Positions 1 to 10,486 are shown, numbered from the stretch's first letter. The stretch: 64,000 bases of DNA from Rhynchopus euleeides (GCA_963210315.1 OY723304.1:1736001-1800000); one strand, 5' to 3'. Notes: generated by a model from the sequence alone, not told the origin. Program-made: numbers and translations.

Positions 1-2
1 AC

Positions 3-1655
3 TACACCAGCGCGGAGGTGCTGCGCTCCGCCCAGATCCTCCGGACTGCCCCGCTGCTCCTCGGGGGGCGAGCCCTGGTGTCGCTGCCCAACCGCGCGGG
101 GGAGGCGGTGCCAACCCCTGCGGGCTGCACGCCATACGGCAACCTCCCAGTGGACGCATCTGGCGTGGCCCTCACAGGCCTGGCCCTGCTCGACGAGGCT
201 GCAGGGCTCTACATCGCATCAGATGCCTTCGGCCCCAAGCTAGTGGTGTTCGACACAGCAGGCACGGTGCACGCGGTGGTGGCGCCTGCCGGGTCGGGCT
301 ACGAAGGGCCAGGCGTGGCAGCCGTGCTGCCGCAGGTCTACGCTGGGGCAGGACAGTTCGGATGCGTCGCTGTGTCCCCAGGGCGCGAGGTGCATGCCTG
401 CCTCAAGTCGACACTGCTGCCTGTCAGCGGCAACACCACCACCGGCCTGGAGGCTGACCGTGCGGCACGCTGTGTCTCTGTCGGGCTGCAGAGCCTCTCA
501 GCGCCTGTCCTCCTGTCGCAGAAGGTGGCGCTGCAGTCACGCGCCTGGCTGTCCCTCCAGCAGGCAGACAGCGGGTGTGCCGATGGCTACCGCACCTCCG
601 TGATGTCCTGCGCCTGGACCAAGGCAGGCACGCTGCTTGCCGTGGAGGAAGTCTCCGCAGTGCCGGGGCCTGGCTGCCTCCAGGCACCCGAGCCCCTCTA
701 TGTTGCGCAGACGGTTGACCTGCTGGCAAGCGGCACCGCCCTGGCGGGGCTCCACGCAAACACGACAACGCTGGAGCAGCTCCTCGAGGCTGACGCGGAG
801 GCGCAGACCCTGAGGGATGCGGGCATCGCCCTCAAGCAGCATGCGGTGGCCGGGGCGACCCGGCAGCACGCCATCGCCTTTGCCGAGGCCTACGCCGGGT
901 TCGGCACATCCTACGCCGCCTTCGCTGCCGCCAACACCCACACCCTCGCTGCCATCCACTCCCCCGACACATCCGCAGCATCCATCGACCTGCTGCAGAT
1001 GCCTGCGGGGCTGCCGCTGGCCGAGCCGGGCGATCCCACCCCCGACAACAGCAGCACCTTCCCTGCGGGGGATGCTTGCCGTGACATCGGGGAGGTGTGC
1101 CCGGGAGGCGACCTGCAGGGTGACATGGCTGTGCTGGAGGGCCTGGCTGCCTCCGGCACGGCCTGCCTGGGCATTGGCCTGGCGCTGGTCATCTTCCACA
1201 CCATGGTGCCGCACCACAGGCGGGCCGACGCCAAGGTTGGGGTGGCAGCTCTCTGCTTTGTGGTGGCGTGGGTGCTGCTGCTGGCGGCATGGGCTCACCT
1301 CGAGGCGACCCTCACCCAGAAGACCTACACCTGCTACTTCGAAGATGAGTCCCTCCGTGGGGGCATGGTGCTCGTGACAGGCGAGCTGGGTGTCCTGTTC
1401 ATGCCTTCATACTCCTGGGCATTCTGCATCCTGTCGTGGGGCTTCCTCTCCATCGCCACCGCCTTCCTGCTGTGCCGTGCCCTCCCGTTGCTGTGCGGAG
1501 GTGCCCCTGCAGGCAAGGCCACCTGGGCGGATCTCCCTGGTGATGTGGTGGACAGGCCCCTCGCCGACACGGGGACAGAGCTGCGGACAGAGCGCCACCC
1601 GCTGCAGCCCGGCGTGGGAGCTGCGGAGCAGGAGCCGTTGGCCCCGCTTCTCTAG
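3..1655 (+). CDS. Phytase/esterase-like membrane protein, 5' end outside window
   Basis: The frame is open from the first base, so the start lies upstream; 550 residues are visible. The first two thirds resemble the esterase-like/phytase-like beta-propeller family (PF13449 type). Visible blocks are TGLALLDEAAGLYIASD followed by KLVVFDTAGTV, then GCVAVSPGREVHACLKS (the family's 'GlAvspdG...' block), and LLAVEEVS where the family often has LLvlERd. Four hydrophobic segments follow, roughly at nt 1150-1206, 1243-1293, 1366-1425 and 1426-1494, and then a hydrophilic tail of about 50 residues. This suggests an extracytosolic propeller anchored by C-terminal helices, with the tail on the other side of the membrane. 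Substrate and enzymatic activity cannot be read from the sequence, and catalytic residues of this family are not well defined. The stop is TAG at 1653-1655. The membrane topology is better supported than the family name. Confidence 0.6.
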   Translation, partial: YTSAEVLRSAQILRTAPLLLGGRALVSLPNRAGEAVPTPAGCTPYGNLPVDASGVALTGLALLDEAAGLYIASDAFGPKLVVFDTAGTVHAVVAPAGSGYEGPGVAAVLPQVYAGAGQFGCVAVSPGREVHACLKSTLLPVSGNTTTGLEADRAARCVSVGLQSLSAPVLLSQKVALQSRAWLSLQQADSGCADGYRTSVMSCAWTKAGTLLAVEEVSAVPGPGCLQAPEPLYVAQTVDLLASGTALAGLHANTTTLEQLLEADAEAQTLRDAGIALKQHAVAGATRQHAIAFAEAYAGFGTSYAAFAAANTHTLAAIHSPDTSAASIDLLQMPAGLPLAEPGDPTPDNSSTFPAGDACRDIGEVCPGGDLQGDMAVLEGLAASGTACLGIGLALVIFHTMVPHHRRADAKVGVAALCFVVAWVLLLAAWAHLEATLTQKTYTCYFEDESLRGGMVLVTGELGVLFMPSYSWAFCILSWGFLSIATAFLLCRALPLLCGGAPAGKATWADLPGDVVDRPLADTGTELRTERHPLQPGVGAAEQEPLAPLL

Positions 1656-2949
1656 GGGGTAGGGAGATGGGGGGTTTGGGGGTGTCGGTGAATCGGGGTC
1701 ACTCCCCCGATTCGATTTATTTTTTGTGTTTTGTGTTTTGCCTTATTCATTTATATTTTTTGCCTTGCCTTTCCCTCCCTGCTGTGAACAGGCATCCGTT
1801 CGAGAGCTTTGACGCGCCGGGTTGTTTGTGTGGGGGCTGCTTCCCCCCCCCCCTGGGGATTTACTCTGACTCAACGTGCTCCTTCATCATCTCTTTGGCT
1901 TTTGGCAGCGTCTTCCTCCCAAAAAGAGGGGTTGCTTGTCTGCTGCGTCTGCCATGCTGTGTCGCCCACGGCGGAGATCGCATCAAAGAACCGGATGTGC
2001 TCGGGTCTGGCCTCACACCGCTTCAAAAACCATTCGCATCTGGGGAGGGGGGTCTTCGCTGCGGGTGCCGAAATGGTTTGGCGCATTTCAGATACATCGG
2101 TCATACATCGGTATCCCTCCTAGTTGTGGGAGAAACGTTGATGATTTGCCGAAAACAGCCGAATCTAGCAGCGAAGCTCCCTCCCTCTGTGTCTGTGTCT
2201 GTGTCGTGCTCTCTCATCTAAACTTGAGGCCGGTGCCACACCGTGTCAGGGTCGGTCAGAGGGTATGTCCACATGGGAAGGCGCGCGAAGACTTCCTTGC
2301 CGCAGCAGTGCGGGTGTCGTCAACGGTGCACGCTCTCGGTTTGTCAGGACCGCTTGCTATACACCGTGTGCACGACAACCCCCCAGCTGCGGCGAGAGAA
2401 TCACTGCTCCGAAGATTGCCGTTTACTCTGTCAGCGAGGCATGCAAGGAGTGGAACACCATTCTTTTTTGCAGCTCTCTTTTGCAGCCGCCTTTTGTGCG
2501 GGATCAATTCTTTTTGAACGATTGAACGATTGCCACCCTCCCCCATGGGCATCGATGGGCTGCTGTTTCGGGTTCTCCTGGCCGCACGGGTGCCTCTTCT
2601 TTTGAACGAGCTTCGAACGTATTTATTTACTGTGCTCCGAGCTGCCCCCCTCCGGTTAGAGGGCCCCACTTCCTCTTCCACGCGGGGCTGCTGCAGTTGA
2701 CCTGGCAGGATCTGCCGGGAGAGTCGAAAGCCGTCCCTGCGAGAGGGTTCTGCTGACCCAGCGTGTCCCCTCCCAGCGTTTCCCTCTCCTGCGACAGGGC
2801 GATCAGTGCGTGGAAATGGCCAACCCTTCCCCCACACCCCTCCCCCCAACACCCCCATGCGGGCGGCAGTTGGCACTATGAATTTGAAACCAAACCGAAC
2901 CGAAGACATATTACTCCACACCACCCCCTCACAGGCCCTCCGCGGCACC
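1656..2949. other. Intergenic spacer, no gene seen
   Basis: The composition changes from GC-rich coding sequence to mixed, T-richer DNA. It contains a short tandem GAACGATT repeat near 2516-2532. Small open frames on both strands overlap each other and have no recognisable domain. The right end holds the 5' leader of the next gene. Confidence 0.6.
2921..2934 (+). other. Candidate splice acceptor upstream of the pseudo-metacaspase gene
   Basis: A pyrimidine-rich run ends in CCCCTCACAG, 15 nt before the ATG at 2950. Very similar CTCACAG sites precede two other genes here. It could be a spliced-leader trans-splice acceptor or the 3' end of a 5'-UTR intron; no donor was identified. Confidence 0.4.
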
Positions 2950-5900
2950 ATGCCGCCTCATGGAGGGCAGCTCTCGAAGGCGCTGCTGGTGGGGATGGAC
3001 TACCCAGGAGAGCGTGCCGAGCAGCGCAGCTGCGTCAACGGCGTGCTGACGATGCTGCGCCTCCTCCAGGGCCAGCCGGGCCTCTGCGACGACACCACGC
3101 AGCTGCGTGTGCTGGCAGACGCGCCATGCGACCTCCCGCGGGGGCTGCAAGCGGAGCTCCCCACACGCGAAGCCATTCTCTCCAGCCTGAGGTGGCTGTC
3201 GGAGGGCTGTGCTCCGGGCGACGCCGTCTTCTTCTATTTCGCGGGCTGCGGGCGGCGCGTGCGGGGTGACCCGTCGGGGCTCCGCGTCGCCATCTGCCCC
3301 TCCGACGTACGCATCAGCGGCAAGATCGAGGACCGGGAGATCTTCGAAGCCGCAGCCGCGCCCCTCCCAAGCGGGGCCCGCCTCACCGCCATGATGGACT
3401 GCAGCTTCAGCGGGGCTGCCATGTCTCTGCCTTATGAGTTTGCCGCAGACGACACCACCATCGCAGCAGCACTCGCATCGCCGCAGCACGCCATGCACCC
3501 CTCTAAAAAGCAGGCGGTGTCCTGCCCGGCAGAGGTGGTGCTGCTGTCGTCGTGCGGCGGCGCAGAGTCGAGCCTTGCCTCCCGGAAGGGGCACGAGCTG
3601 TTCGGGCTGGAGCCGCACAGGCGCCCCCACGGGGGATGGGGGTCTGTGTTCACCAGCGCTGTGGCGGCGCTGCTGGGGCAGCAGCAGCAGACGCCCCTCC
3701 GGCTTATAGACGTCATCCGCCGCACCCGGGAGTCCCTCGTGCAGCACGGCTTCGACCAGACCCCGCAGCTTTCAGCATCTCGCTCGGTTGACCTCGGGTG
3801 TGTCTTCGGGTTTGCCGGAGACCTCGTGCCGGGCGCCACCCCTCGGGCACCCGAGGCGCGTGCCCTGTTTGTGGGGATCAACTATAAGGGTGTGCCCAAC
3901 TGCGAGCTGCGGAGCTGCGTTAACGACGTGCGGACCATGCGGCGGGCTGTCAACCAGGAGGCCTTTCCGGGGATGCGGTTCACGGAGAGGGTGCTGGCGG
4001 ATGACCCGCAGGGGTTTCCGGGTGCGGTGCACCCGACGCGGGAGGCGGTGCTGGAGGCGTTCGCCTGGCTGGTGGACGGGTGTTCCCCAGGGGACGCGCT
4101 CTTCTTCTTCTACTCCGGCAGCGGGCACCGCGTGCGCGACAGGGATGGGGATGAGGGCGACGGCTACGACGAGGCGATCTGCCCCGTTGACTTCATCACC
4201 ACGAGCCCTATCACGGATGACGAGATGTTCAGCGTGCTGGTGGCGCCACTCCCACAGGGCGTCCGCCTCACCGCTGTGATGGACTGTGCAAACTGCGGGA
4301 CGGCGCTCGACCTCCCCTTTGAGTTTGAAGGCACAGACGAGTCGCTCGATGCTGCTGTGCAGAGCGCGAAGCAGCCGATGCGCACCGCGCAGCGGCAGAA
4401 GCGGACGCAGGGGGATGTGCTGCTCATCTCGTCCTGCAGCGACGCAGGCACCAGCAGAAGCACGAAGGATGCGGCAGTGAAGTTCGGCCTGCCGAGCCCC
4501 GAGGCCTCTGCACCCGGTGCCTGGGGGTCGGTCTTCACCAACGCCCTGGCCAGGGTGCTGCTGGACAGCCTTCAGAGCACGCCGCCCGCCCGCCTGGCTG
4601 ACGTGCTGCACACCGCACGGCAGGCCATCCGGCAGCACGGCTACCCGCAGGTGCCGCAGCTCTCCGCGTCGAAGGCTGTTGACCTGGGGCAGGGCTTCCG
4701 CCTGGCAGGGCCTCTGGCCCCAGCCTTGGTGGATCCGAAGCCCGCCGTGTCAGCCCCGAAGGTGAAGGCGCTCTTCGTGGGGATAAACTACGAGGGCAGC
4801 GACATGGAGCGGGAGCACTGCGTCCCCAGCGCGAAGGCGATGCGCGGGTTCATCACAAAGCACGCCTTCTCCGGGAGACAATACAAAGAGCGTGTCCTGA
4901 TGGATGCCGACGCGCCGCAGGGCGCACTGCTGCCGACACGGGAGAACATCCTGAAGGGCTTCGACTGGCTTGTCGACGGCGCGCAGCCGAAGGATACTTT
5001 TGTGTTCTACTTCTCAGGCCTGGGGCACCAGCAGGACGACTTCGACGGGGATGAGGAGGACGGGAAGGACGAGTCCCTCACCCCGTGCGACTACGACGGG
5101 ACGGCGGTGCAGCGCATCACCGACGACGAGATCTTCGAGAGGCTGGTCCGCAGGCTGCCCACAGGAACCCGCCTCACTGCCATCATCGACTGCGGGCACA
5201 GCGGGACGGCGCTGGACCTGCCATATGAGTTCTCCGCTAGCCAGCGGGCGCTTGCGAGTGCGAAGCGGCACCCCAAGACCCAGATGACGCTGGCGAGAAT
5301 CGGGAAGCGGTGCACCGCCGACGTCCTCCTCCTCTCCTCCTGCCACGACGCACACGGGGGCCTGAGCATCAGCAACGTGCAGCACCACTTCGGGCTGCCC
5401 GGCCCGCAGACATGGGGTGGTGTGGCGACCTTCGCCCTGATCGCCGTGCTGTCGCGCGCACCCCCCAACTCGCTCAGCTTCATCGAGCTGCTGCAGCACA
5501 TCCGCCGCGCCCTGACAGAGAAGCACGACGTGGTGCAGCAGATCTCCGCGTCGAAGCCGCTCGACCTGGGGGGCCACTTCAGCTTCTTCGGGCGACTCCC
5601 CCGCGGCGCCGCAGACGCGTCACACCACAACCTGTCCCGCAGCATGGGCCTGCTGCCCCCCGGCCCGCAGGCGCGTGCCCTCCTCATCGGCATCGACTAC
5701 GGCCACAGCGAGGGGGGTGTGCGCGGGACGCACGACCTGCAGCGCGTGGCAGACTTCCTCCGCAGCCACGGGTTCCCCCTCCCCGAGGGTGCCGCCACGC
5801 CCAACGAGCACCTCCGCATCCTGACGGACGATGCGGACTACGGCAAGGCCTGCAGGCTGCCCACCAGGCAGGAGATCCTTGCAGGCCTCGACTGGCTTGT

Positions 5901-8900
5901 GGAGGGCGCACGCGCCGGAGACACGCTGTTCCTGTACTACAGAGGATCGGGTGCCTCGGTGAAGGACACCACTGGGGATGAGACGGACGGCATGGACGAG
6001 GCGCTCGTGCCGGTGGATCACAAGGCGAGCGGGGTGATCATGGATGACGATGTCTTTGAAAGGCTTGTCGAGCCGCTGCCGAAGGGGGTCCGTCTCACGG
6101 CTGTCACCGATGCGAGCCACTGCGGGACTGTGTTGGACCTGCCGTGGGAGATGCATGTGACGGATGCCGCGCTGCAGGGCGATGCTCGGGGCACACCCCT
6201 GGTGCCCAACAGCCGGCGGCGCAGATGTGCTGCCGACGTGCTCCACTTTGCATCGTCATCCGATGCGGAACCCAGCTGCTCCGCCAGGCGCGAGGTGCAG
6301 GGCGTGACGAAGCTGTGCGGCGTGTTCACCACCGCCTTCATCGCAGCCCTCCAGAGCCCCACCGCACAGCACACCGCCTTCAGCCTGCTCCGCACCATCC
6401 GCGCGGGGATGGCGCAGGACGGGGCGGCGCAGATCCCGCAGCTCTCGGCCTCCATGCCCCTCGACACGGGGCACCCCTTCAGCCTCTTCGGGCCGCTTGT
6501 CTGCGCCCCGTCACGCCCCCCCGTCACCCTCGCCACACGCAGGGTCAAAGCGCTGCTCGTCGGCATCGGCGGTGCCGGGCAGCACGGAGGAGCTGCGTCG
6601 GCTGCCCCAGGCATGGCTGCCTGCGGCGTGCGTGTGAAGGCGATGCTCAACCTGGTCCGCCGCCGTGCCTTCCCCGGCGACCGCTATGAAGAGCGCCTCC
6701 TGTCAGACGCACCGGGTTCCGAGCACCCCTCCGCCGCAAACATCCGCAAGGGGCTGGAGTGGCTGGCAGGCGGCGCCTCGGCAGGCGACACACTATTCTT
6801 CTACTTCGGGGGGAGGAGCGGCGGTGGTGGCGGCGGCATCGCCGCCGCGCCTGAGGGTGGTGACGAGGAGGAGATCCCGGCAGACGAGCTGCACAGCCTG
6901 CTGCTGCAGCCGCTGCCCAGGGGTGTGCGCCTCACAGCGGTGATGGACTGTGCCCCATGCGGCGCTGCGCTGGGGCTGCCGTGGGAGCTGCGCCCCGGTG
7001 AGGCTGGGCTGGAGGCTGCCCTCCGCACGCCGGGCTGCGCCCTGCAGCCCGCCGCAGAGGCTGCTGCTGCGTGCGACGCAGACGCGGTCCTCCTCTCCGC
7101 TGGACCAGCCACGCCGGGCCACCCCGCCCAACCCCACGCCGACCCCGACACCGCCGACCCCCCCGGTGCCTTCACCCTCGCTGTGGCTGCCGCGCTGCTC
7201 GACGCCTCGCTCGACGCACCCCCCTATGTCGACGTGCTGCTCCGCATCAACGAGGCTCTCCGCGACGCCGGCTGCGACACCACCCCCTGCCTGTCCGCCT
7301 CCCGCCCGCTCGACCTCAGCTCCCGCGTCAGCCTGGTGGGACCCCTGGTGCCGCAGCCGACAGCCGCCACCGCCAGCACGCCGCCATGCGGTGACCGCAC
7401 CGCACCGCCCATCTCCTGCCCGGCACCTGTGGTGCGTGCCGTGCTCATTGGAGCCAACTTCGACCACCGCGGGTTTGCACGCAGGCTCGAGGTGGAGGAG
7501 GCACAGGGCATCATACGGCAGAGGGGCCTTGCGCGTGCGAACTACGCAGAGAGGGTCCTGACGGACGACGCGCTGCTGCTGCAGAAGCAGGGGGATGGCT
7601 GTGCAGACGGCTCGGCTCTGCCCCCCAGCCGTGCGAACATCCTCGCTGCGCTGGGGTGGCTCGCAGAGGGTGCGGCGCCCGGCGACACGCTGGTGCTGTA
7701 CTACGCGGGGGAGAGCGTCAGCACCGACGGCAAGATCGGCGACTCCTCCGCCCTGCACCCGGGGCTCGCCGCCTCCGACGGCGTCGTCACCAGCGCGGAG
7801 GTTGCCGACACCCTCGTTGCGCCGCTGCCGCGCGGCGTGCGGCTCACGGTGGTGGTGGATGCAAGCAGAGGCGCGGCTGCGCTCCGCCTGCCGTGGCACC
7901 TCCGTGCACCCCCTGCTGCCAGCGAGGGTTTGGATGGGGTCCGCATGACGGGCGAGGGTGCGGCAGCGCCGTGCCGTGCGGATGTGCTGCTGCTGGCTGC
8001 CTGCGGCAGGCTGGGCCTGGCGCGCGTCGCCCCGGCCCCCGCCGGGGTGTACCGCTCTGAGTTCACCCGCGCCTTGGCTGGGGTGCTGCTGCACACGGCG
8101 CCCGACTCGCTCCGCATCTCGGATGTGCTGCGCGGCGCGGCGGTGGGCGACACCCTGCCCCACGTCGCAGCATCTGTGCCTCTCGACCTTGCCTGCCCCT
8201 TCAGCTTCTTCGGGCCTCTGGTGGTGGCGCCGCAGCCGCAGCCTGGCGGCGCGCCTGCGGCGCGGGTGAAGGCACTGCTGGTGGGTGTGGACCAGTGCCA
8301 GGAGCAGGGCTTCCCCGGGTGTGCCAGCAGCGTGAAGGCGATGCAGAACCTCGTGCGGCGGTGTGCGGGTGGGGGCGGCATGGCGCTGGAAGAGCGCCTC
8401 CTCATCGACAGCCCGCACTTCCTCAACGCGGGGCACCCCTCCGCCGCAAACATCCGCAAGGGGCTGGAGTGGCTGGCAGGCGGCGCCTCGGCAGGCGACA
8501 CACTATTCTTCTACTTCGGGGGGAGGAGCGGCGGCGGCGGCGACGGCGCCATCGCCACCGCGCCTGAGGATGGCGGCGGCGGCGGTGACGGGGAGGAGAT
8601 CCCGGCAGACGAGCTGCACAGCCTGCTGCTGCAGCCGCTGCCCAGGGGTGTGCGCCTCACAGCGGTGATGGACTGTGCCCCCTGCGGCGCTGCGCTGGGG
8701 CTGCCGTGGGAGCTGCGCCCCGGTGAGGCTGGGCTGGAGGCTGCCCTCCGCACGCCGGGCTGCGCCCTGCAGCCCGCCGCAGAGGCTGCTGCTGCGTGCG
8801 ACGCAGACACGGTCCTCCTCTCCGCTGGACCCGGCCCGAGCACCTGCGGGCAGGCCAGCGGGGGGGCCTTCACCCTCGCTGTGGCTGCCGCGCTGCTCGA

Positions 8901-9066
8901 CACCTCCCTCGACACATCCAAGCCGCTCAGCAAGGTGCTGTCCGACGTGCACGATGCTCTCAAGCAGCAGCAGGGGGTGCAGGCACCGCTGCTATCCGCA
9001 TCGAAGCAGCTGGACCTTGCGTCTCCCTTCTGCCTGGCAGGCGCCTTCAGCAACGCAGAACCCTGA
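2950..9066 (+). CDS. Seven-domain catalytically dead metacaspase-like protein
   Basis: The protein has 2,038 residues and seven tandem caspase-p20-like domains starting near residues 10, 304, 605, 908, 1200, 1495 and 1774. Each begins with a KALLVGIxY-like strand, continues with PTRENIL..LxWLVEGAxPGDTLFFYYSG, and ends with LPxGVRLTAVxDCxxxG(A/T)ALDLPWE. Active metacaspases have YSGHG and DCCHSG. Here the His is replaced by C, S, L, S, R, E, R and the catalytic Cys by S, A, G, S, A, S, A in domains 1-7 (for example residues 100/152, 391/447 and 691/749). The acidic DGDE loop survives only in domains 2-4. Domains 5 and 7 have Gly-rich loops instead. No protease activity is expected; a scaffold, decoy or binding role is inference. 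The start chosen is the ATG in CACCATG directly before the first domain; in-frame ATGs at 2857 and 2878 are possible but would add low-quality sequence. Confidence 0.9.
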   Translation: MPPHGGQLSKALLVGMDYPGERAEQRSCVNGVLTMLRLLQGQPGLCDDTTQLRVLADAPCDLPRGLQAELPTREAILSSLRWLSEGCAPGDAVFFYFAGCGRRVRGDPSGLRVAICPSDVRISGKIEDREIFEAAAAPLPSGARLTAMMDCSFSGAAMSLPYEFAADDTTIAAALASPQHAMHPSKKQAVSCPAEVVLLSSCGGAESSLASRKGHELFGLEPHRRPHGGWGSVFTSAVAALLGQQQQTPLRLIDVIRRTRESLVQHGFDQTPQLSASRSVDLGCVFGFAGDLVPGATPRAPEARALFVGINYKGVPNCELRSCVNDVRTMRRAVNQEAFPGMRFTERVLADDPQGFPGAVHPTREAVLEAFAWLVDGCSPGDALFFFYSGSGHRVRDRDGDEGDGYDEAICPVDFITTSPITDDEMFSVLVAPLPQGVRLTAVMDCANCGTALDLPFEFEGTDESLDAAVQSAKQPMRTAQRQKRTQGDVLLISSCSDAGTSRSTKDAAVKFGLPSPEASAPGAWGSVFTNALARVLLDSLQSTPPARLADVLHTARQAIRQHGYPQVPQLSASKAVDLGQGFRLAGPLAPALVDPKPAVSAPKVKALFVGINYEGSDMEREHCVPSAKAMRGFITKHAFSGRQYKERVLMDADAPQGALLPTRENILKGFDWLVDGAQPKDTFVFYFSGLGHQQDDFDGDEEDGKDESLTPCDYDGTAVQRITDDEIFERLVRRLPTGTRLTAIIDCGHSGTALDLPYEFSASQRALASAKRHPKTQMTLARIGKRCTADVLLLSSCHDAHGGLSISNVQHHFGLPGPQTWGGVATFALIAVLSRAPPNSLSFIELLQHIRRALTEKHDVVQQISASKPLDLGGHFSFFGRLPRGAADASHHNLSRSMGLLPPGPQARALLIGIDYGHSEGGVRGTHDLQRVADFLRSHGFPLPEGAATPNEHLRILTDDADYGKACRLPTRQEILAGLDWLVEGARAGDTLFLYYRGSGASVKDTTGDETDGMDEALVPVDHKASGVIMDDDVFERLVEPLPKGVRLTAVTDASHCGTVLDLPWEMHVTDAALQGDARGTPLVPNSRRRRCAADVLHFASSSDAEPSCSARREVQGVTKLCGVFTTAFIAALQSPTAQHTAFSLLRTIRAGMAQDGAAQIPQLSASMPLDTGHPFSLFGPLVCAPSRPPVTLATRRVKALLVGIGGAGQHGGAASAAPGMAACGVRVKAMLNLVRRRAFPGDRYEERLLSDAPGSEHPSAANIRKGLEWLAGGASAGDTLFFYFGGRSGGGGGGIAAAPEGGDEEEIPADELHSLLLQPLPRGVRLTAVMDCAPCGAALGLPWELRPGEAGLEAALRTPGCALQPAAEAAAACDADAVLLSAGPATPGHPAQPHADPDTADPPGAFTLAVAAALLDASLDAPPYVDVLLRINEALRDAGCDTTPCLSASRPLDLSSRVSLVGPLVPQPTAATASTPPCGDRTAPPISCPAPVVRAVLIGANFDHRGFARRLEVEEAQGIIRQRGLARANYAERVLTDDALLLQKQGDGCADGSALPPSRANILAALGWLAEGAAPGDTLVLYYAGESVSTDGKIGDSSALHPGLAASDGVVTSAEVADTLVAPLPRGVRLTVVVDASRGAAALRLPWHLRAPPAASEGLDGVRMTGEGAAAPCRADVLLLAACGRLGLARVAPAPAGVYRSEFTRALAGVLLHTAPDSLRISDVLRGAAVGDTLPHVAASVPLDLACPFSFFGPLVVAPQPQPGGAPAARVKALLVGVDQCQEQGFPGCASSVKAMQNLVRRCAGGGGMALEERLLIDSPHFLNAGHPSAANIRKGLEWLAGGASAGDTLFFYFGGRSGGGGDGAIATAPEDGGGGGDGEEIPADELHSLLLQPLPRGVRLTAVMDCAPCGAALGLPWELRPGEAGLEAALRTPGCALQPAAEAAAACDADTVLLSAGPGPSTCGQASGGAFTLAVAAALLDTSLDTSKPLSKVLSDVHDALKQQQGVQAPLLSASKQLDLASPFCLAGAFSNAEP
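6724..7106 (+). repeat. Internal coding duplication, copy in domain 5
   Basis: This 383-bp coding segment is almost identical at nucleotide level to 8434-8831 in domain 7. The two differ mainly by a 15-bp in-frame length change in the Gly-rich loop. The other domains differ extensively, so this points to recent duplication or gene conversion between domains 5 and 7. Confidence 0.9.
8434..8831 (+). repeat. Internal coding duplication, copy in domain 7
   Basis: Partner of 6724-7106. It keeps the reading frame and carries extra GGC/GAT codons in the Gly/Asp-rich loop, which look like trinucleotide slippage. Confidence 0.9.
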
Positions 9067-10327
9067 TGATGCTCATGGCTTTCTCTGGGGCAAGGGGCTG
9101 GCATGGCGCCGGGTGTCAGACACGCCCCGATCATCACCGAGGGGCAGGCGAGTGTAAATGAACCGCTCAACAATACCCGCTCCGCTCAGCGCAGTGGGCA
9201 GTGAAAAGAACCGAAAGAAACGGAATGGGTGGCAATCGTCGAATGTGCACCGCGGGCTCACCTGGGTGTCCAGGGCTGGAGAGCACTGGGCACCTCCCCC
9301 ACACGCTGGGGGGGGCAAGGGTGCAGGGGTGTGTATGGAGGGGGATGCGTCCTGTGTGCCCGTCGCCCATCGATGCCAACCAGTGCAAGATGGGGTGCAC
9401 GGCGATGGCCTGTGGGGTATGGGGCACGGCATGTTGTGCCGGCCTTTGAAATGCATCCGCCCCCCGTGACATATTCCTGTCCTGCGATTGGTCGGCTGAG
9501 CCGTAGTGTAGCATATTAGTAGAGCGTGGGTGGGCGACAGAACCTACCACGGCTTTGTTTTAAGGCGCACGAACAGCAGGTGTGGCTCTATTTTGGGGGT
9601 ATTTTGGCCAATTTTCGAAATCCTATTTTGGTTTTTTTGCACTTTTTTTGGGTGCTTTTTTGCACGATTTCTGTGCCTCAGACACAGATTTTGGTGTGAT
9701 TTTTGCGCTATTTTGATTCACTCGGCCTGACCGATGCATACGATTCGAAAAAATGGCGAAAAAATCGCTATCAACAACGGTGAACGAATGGAGGTAGATG
9801 GGGAAGTGGAAGGACACAGCACGCCCTCCCACTGCTCGCCATCTGTACACTACCTCTCTGTTCAAGGCGGTCAGTGTCACTTGATGGCGCTGCACACAAA
9901 TCACTGCTACATCCCAGGGCGCCTTCCCTTGTGAGAATAGCGGAACTTCTGCGGTTGCAGTTTGGTGGTTGAGGCCGGCGGTGATATCACTTTGGTGACT
10001 GTGCTTCCTTCCCCCTGAGCTCGATCAGATCCAGGTCGACCTGGTGCTGCGTGGCTCCTGGTGTGTTATCTCTTTGCTTCCTCGCACACATACACGTGGT
10101 TCCGCGAATCGCCACGGATGCCCACCAAGTCGAACCCGAAACATGATCACGGGCCCACGACGACCCTTTCGAGATGTCATGGCCGCAAGCCCGCAAACCC
10201 GATCGCATTCGCAAGGTGGTTCGTCTCTTAGAGATCAGTGCTCGGGCCCAGCCTCCCGCGAGGGTGCTGGAACCGACATGCCGCAGCCCCGTACGCGCAA
10301 GGGCTTGGCTCCAAGACCAGGCACATG
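9067..10327. other. Intergenic spacer with a T-rich block
   Basis: No gene is seen. About 9590-9720 is strongly T-rich with repeated TTTTTTGCAC/TTTTGG words, unlike the GC-rich surroundings. It could be the end of a decayed repeat or a 3'-UTR-like tract. Confidence 0.5.
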
Positions 10328-10393
10328 CCACAGGGGGGTGTGGGGGGCGGAGCCCCCCAGCCGCCGGAGGCCACGGTAGCGAACGTCTGTTGG
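10328..10393 (+). repeat. Dispersed GC-hairpin repeat, copy 1
   Basis: The core is GGGGGGCGGAGCCCCCCAG, which can form a stem with a 3-nt loop. It is followed by CCGCCGGAGGCCACGGTAG and an ACGTCTGTTGG tail. The same roughly 65-bp module recurs at 10487-10552 and, inverted, at 27184-27244. Confidence 0.85.
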
Positions 10394-10486
10394 CCTGGCT
10401 CCATAGTCGCATACGCTCAAGTACAACACAACTGACAGATAGCACATGTCGCATGGGGGGACGATAAATTGTCGCGCAAAGACACG

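Noticed and set aside
3235-3249. FAGCG in the first pseudo-metacaspase domain as an alternative Cys nucleophile
   Set aside because: This Cys sits at the catalytic His position, and the true Cys position in the same domain is Ser, so a working dyad is unlikely.
6793-8436. 547-residue open frame on the minus strand
   Set aside because: It lies antisense to the pseudo-metacaspase gene, where GC-rich third positions suppress stops; composition is Arg/Ala/Gly-rich with no domain.
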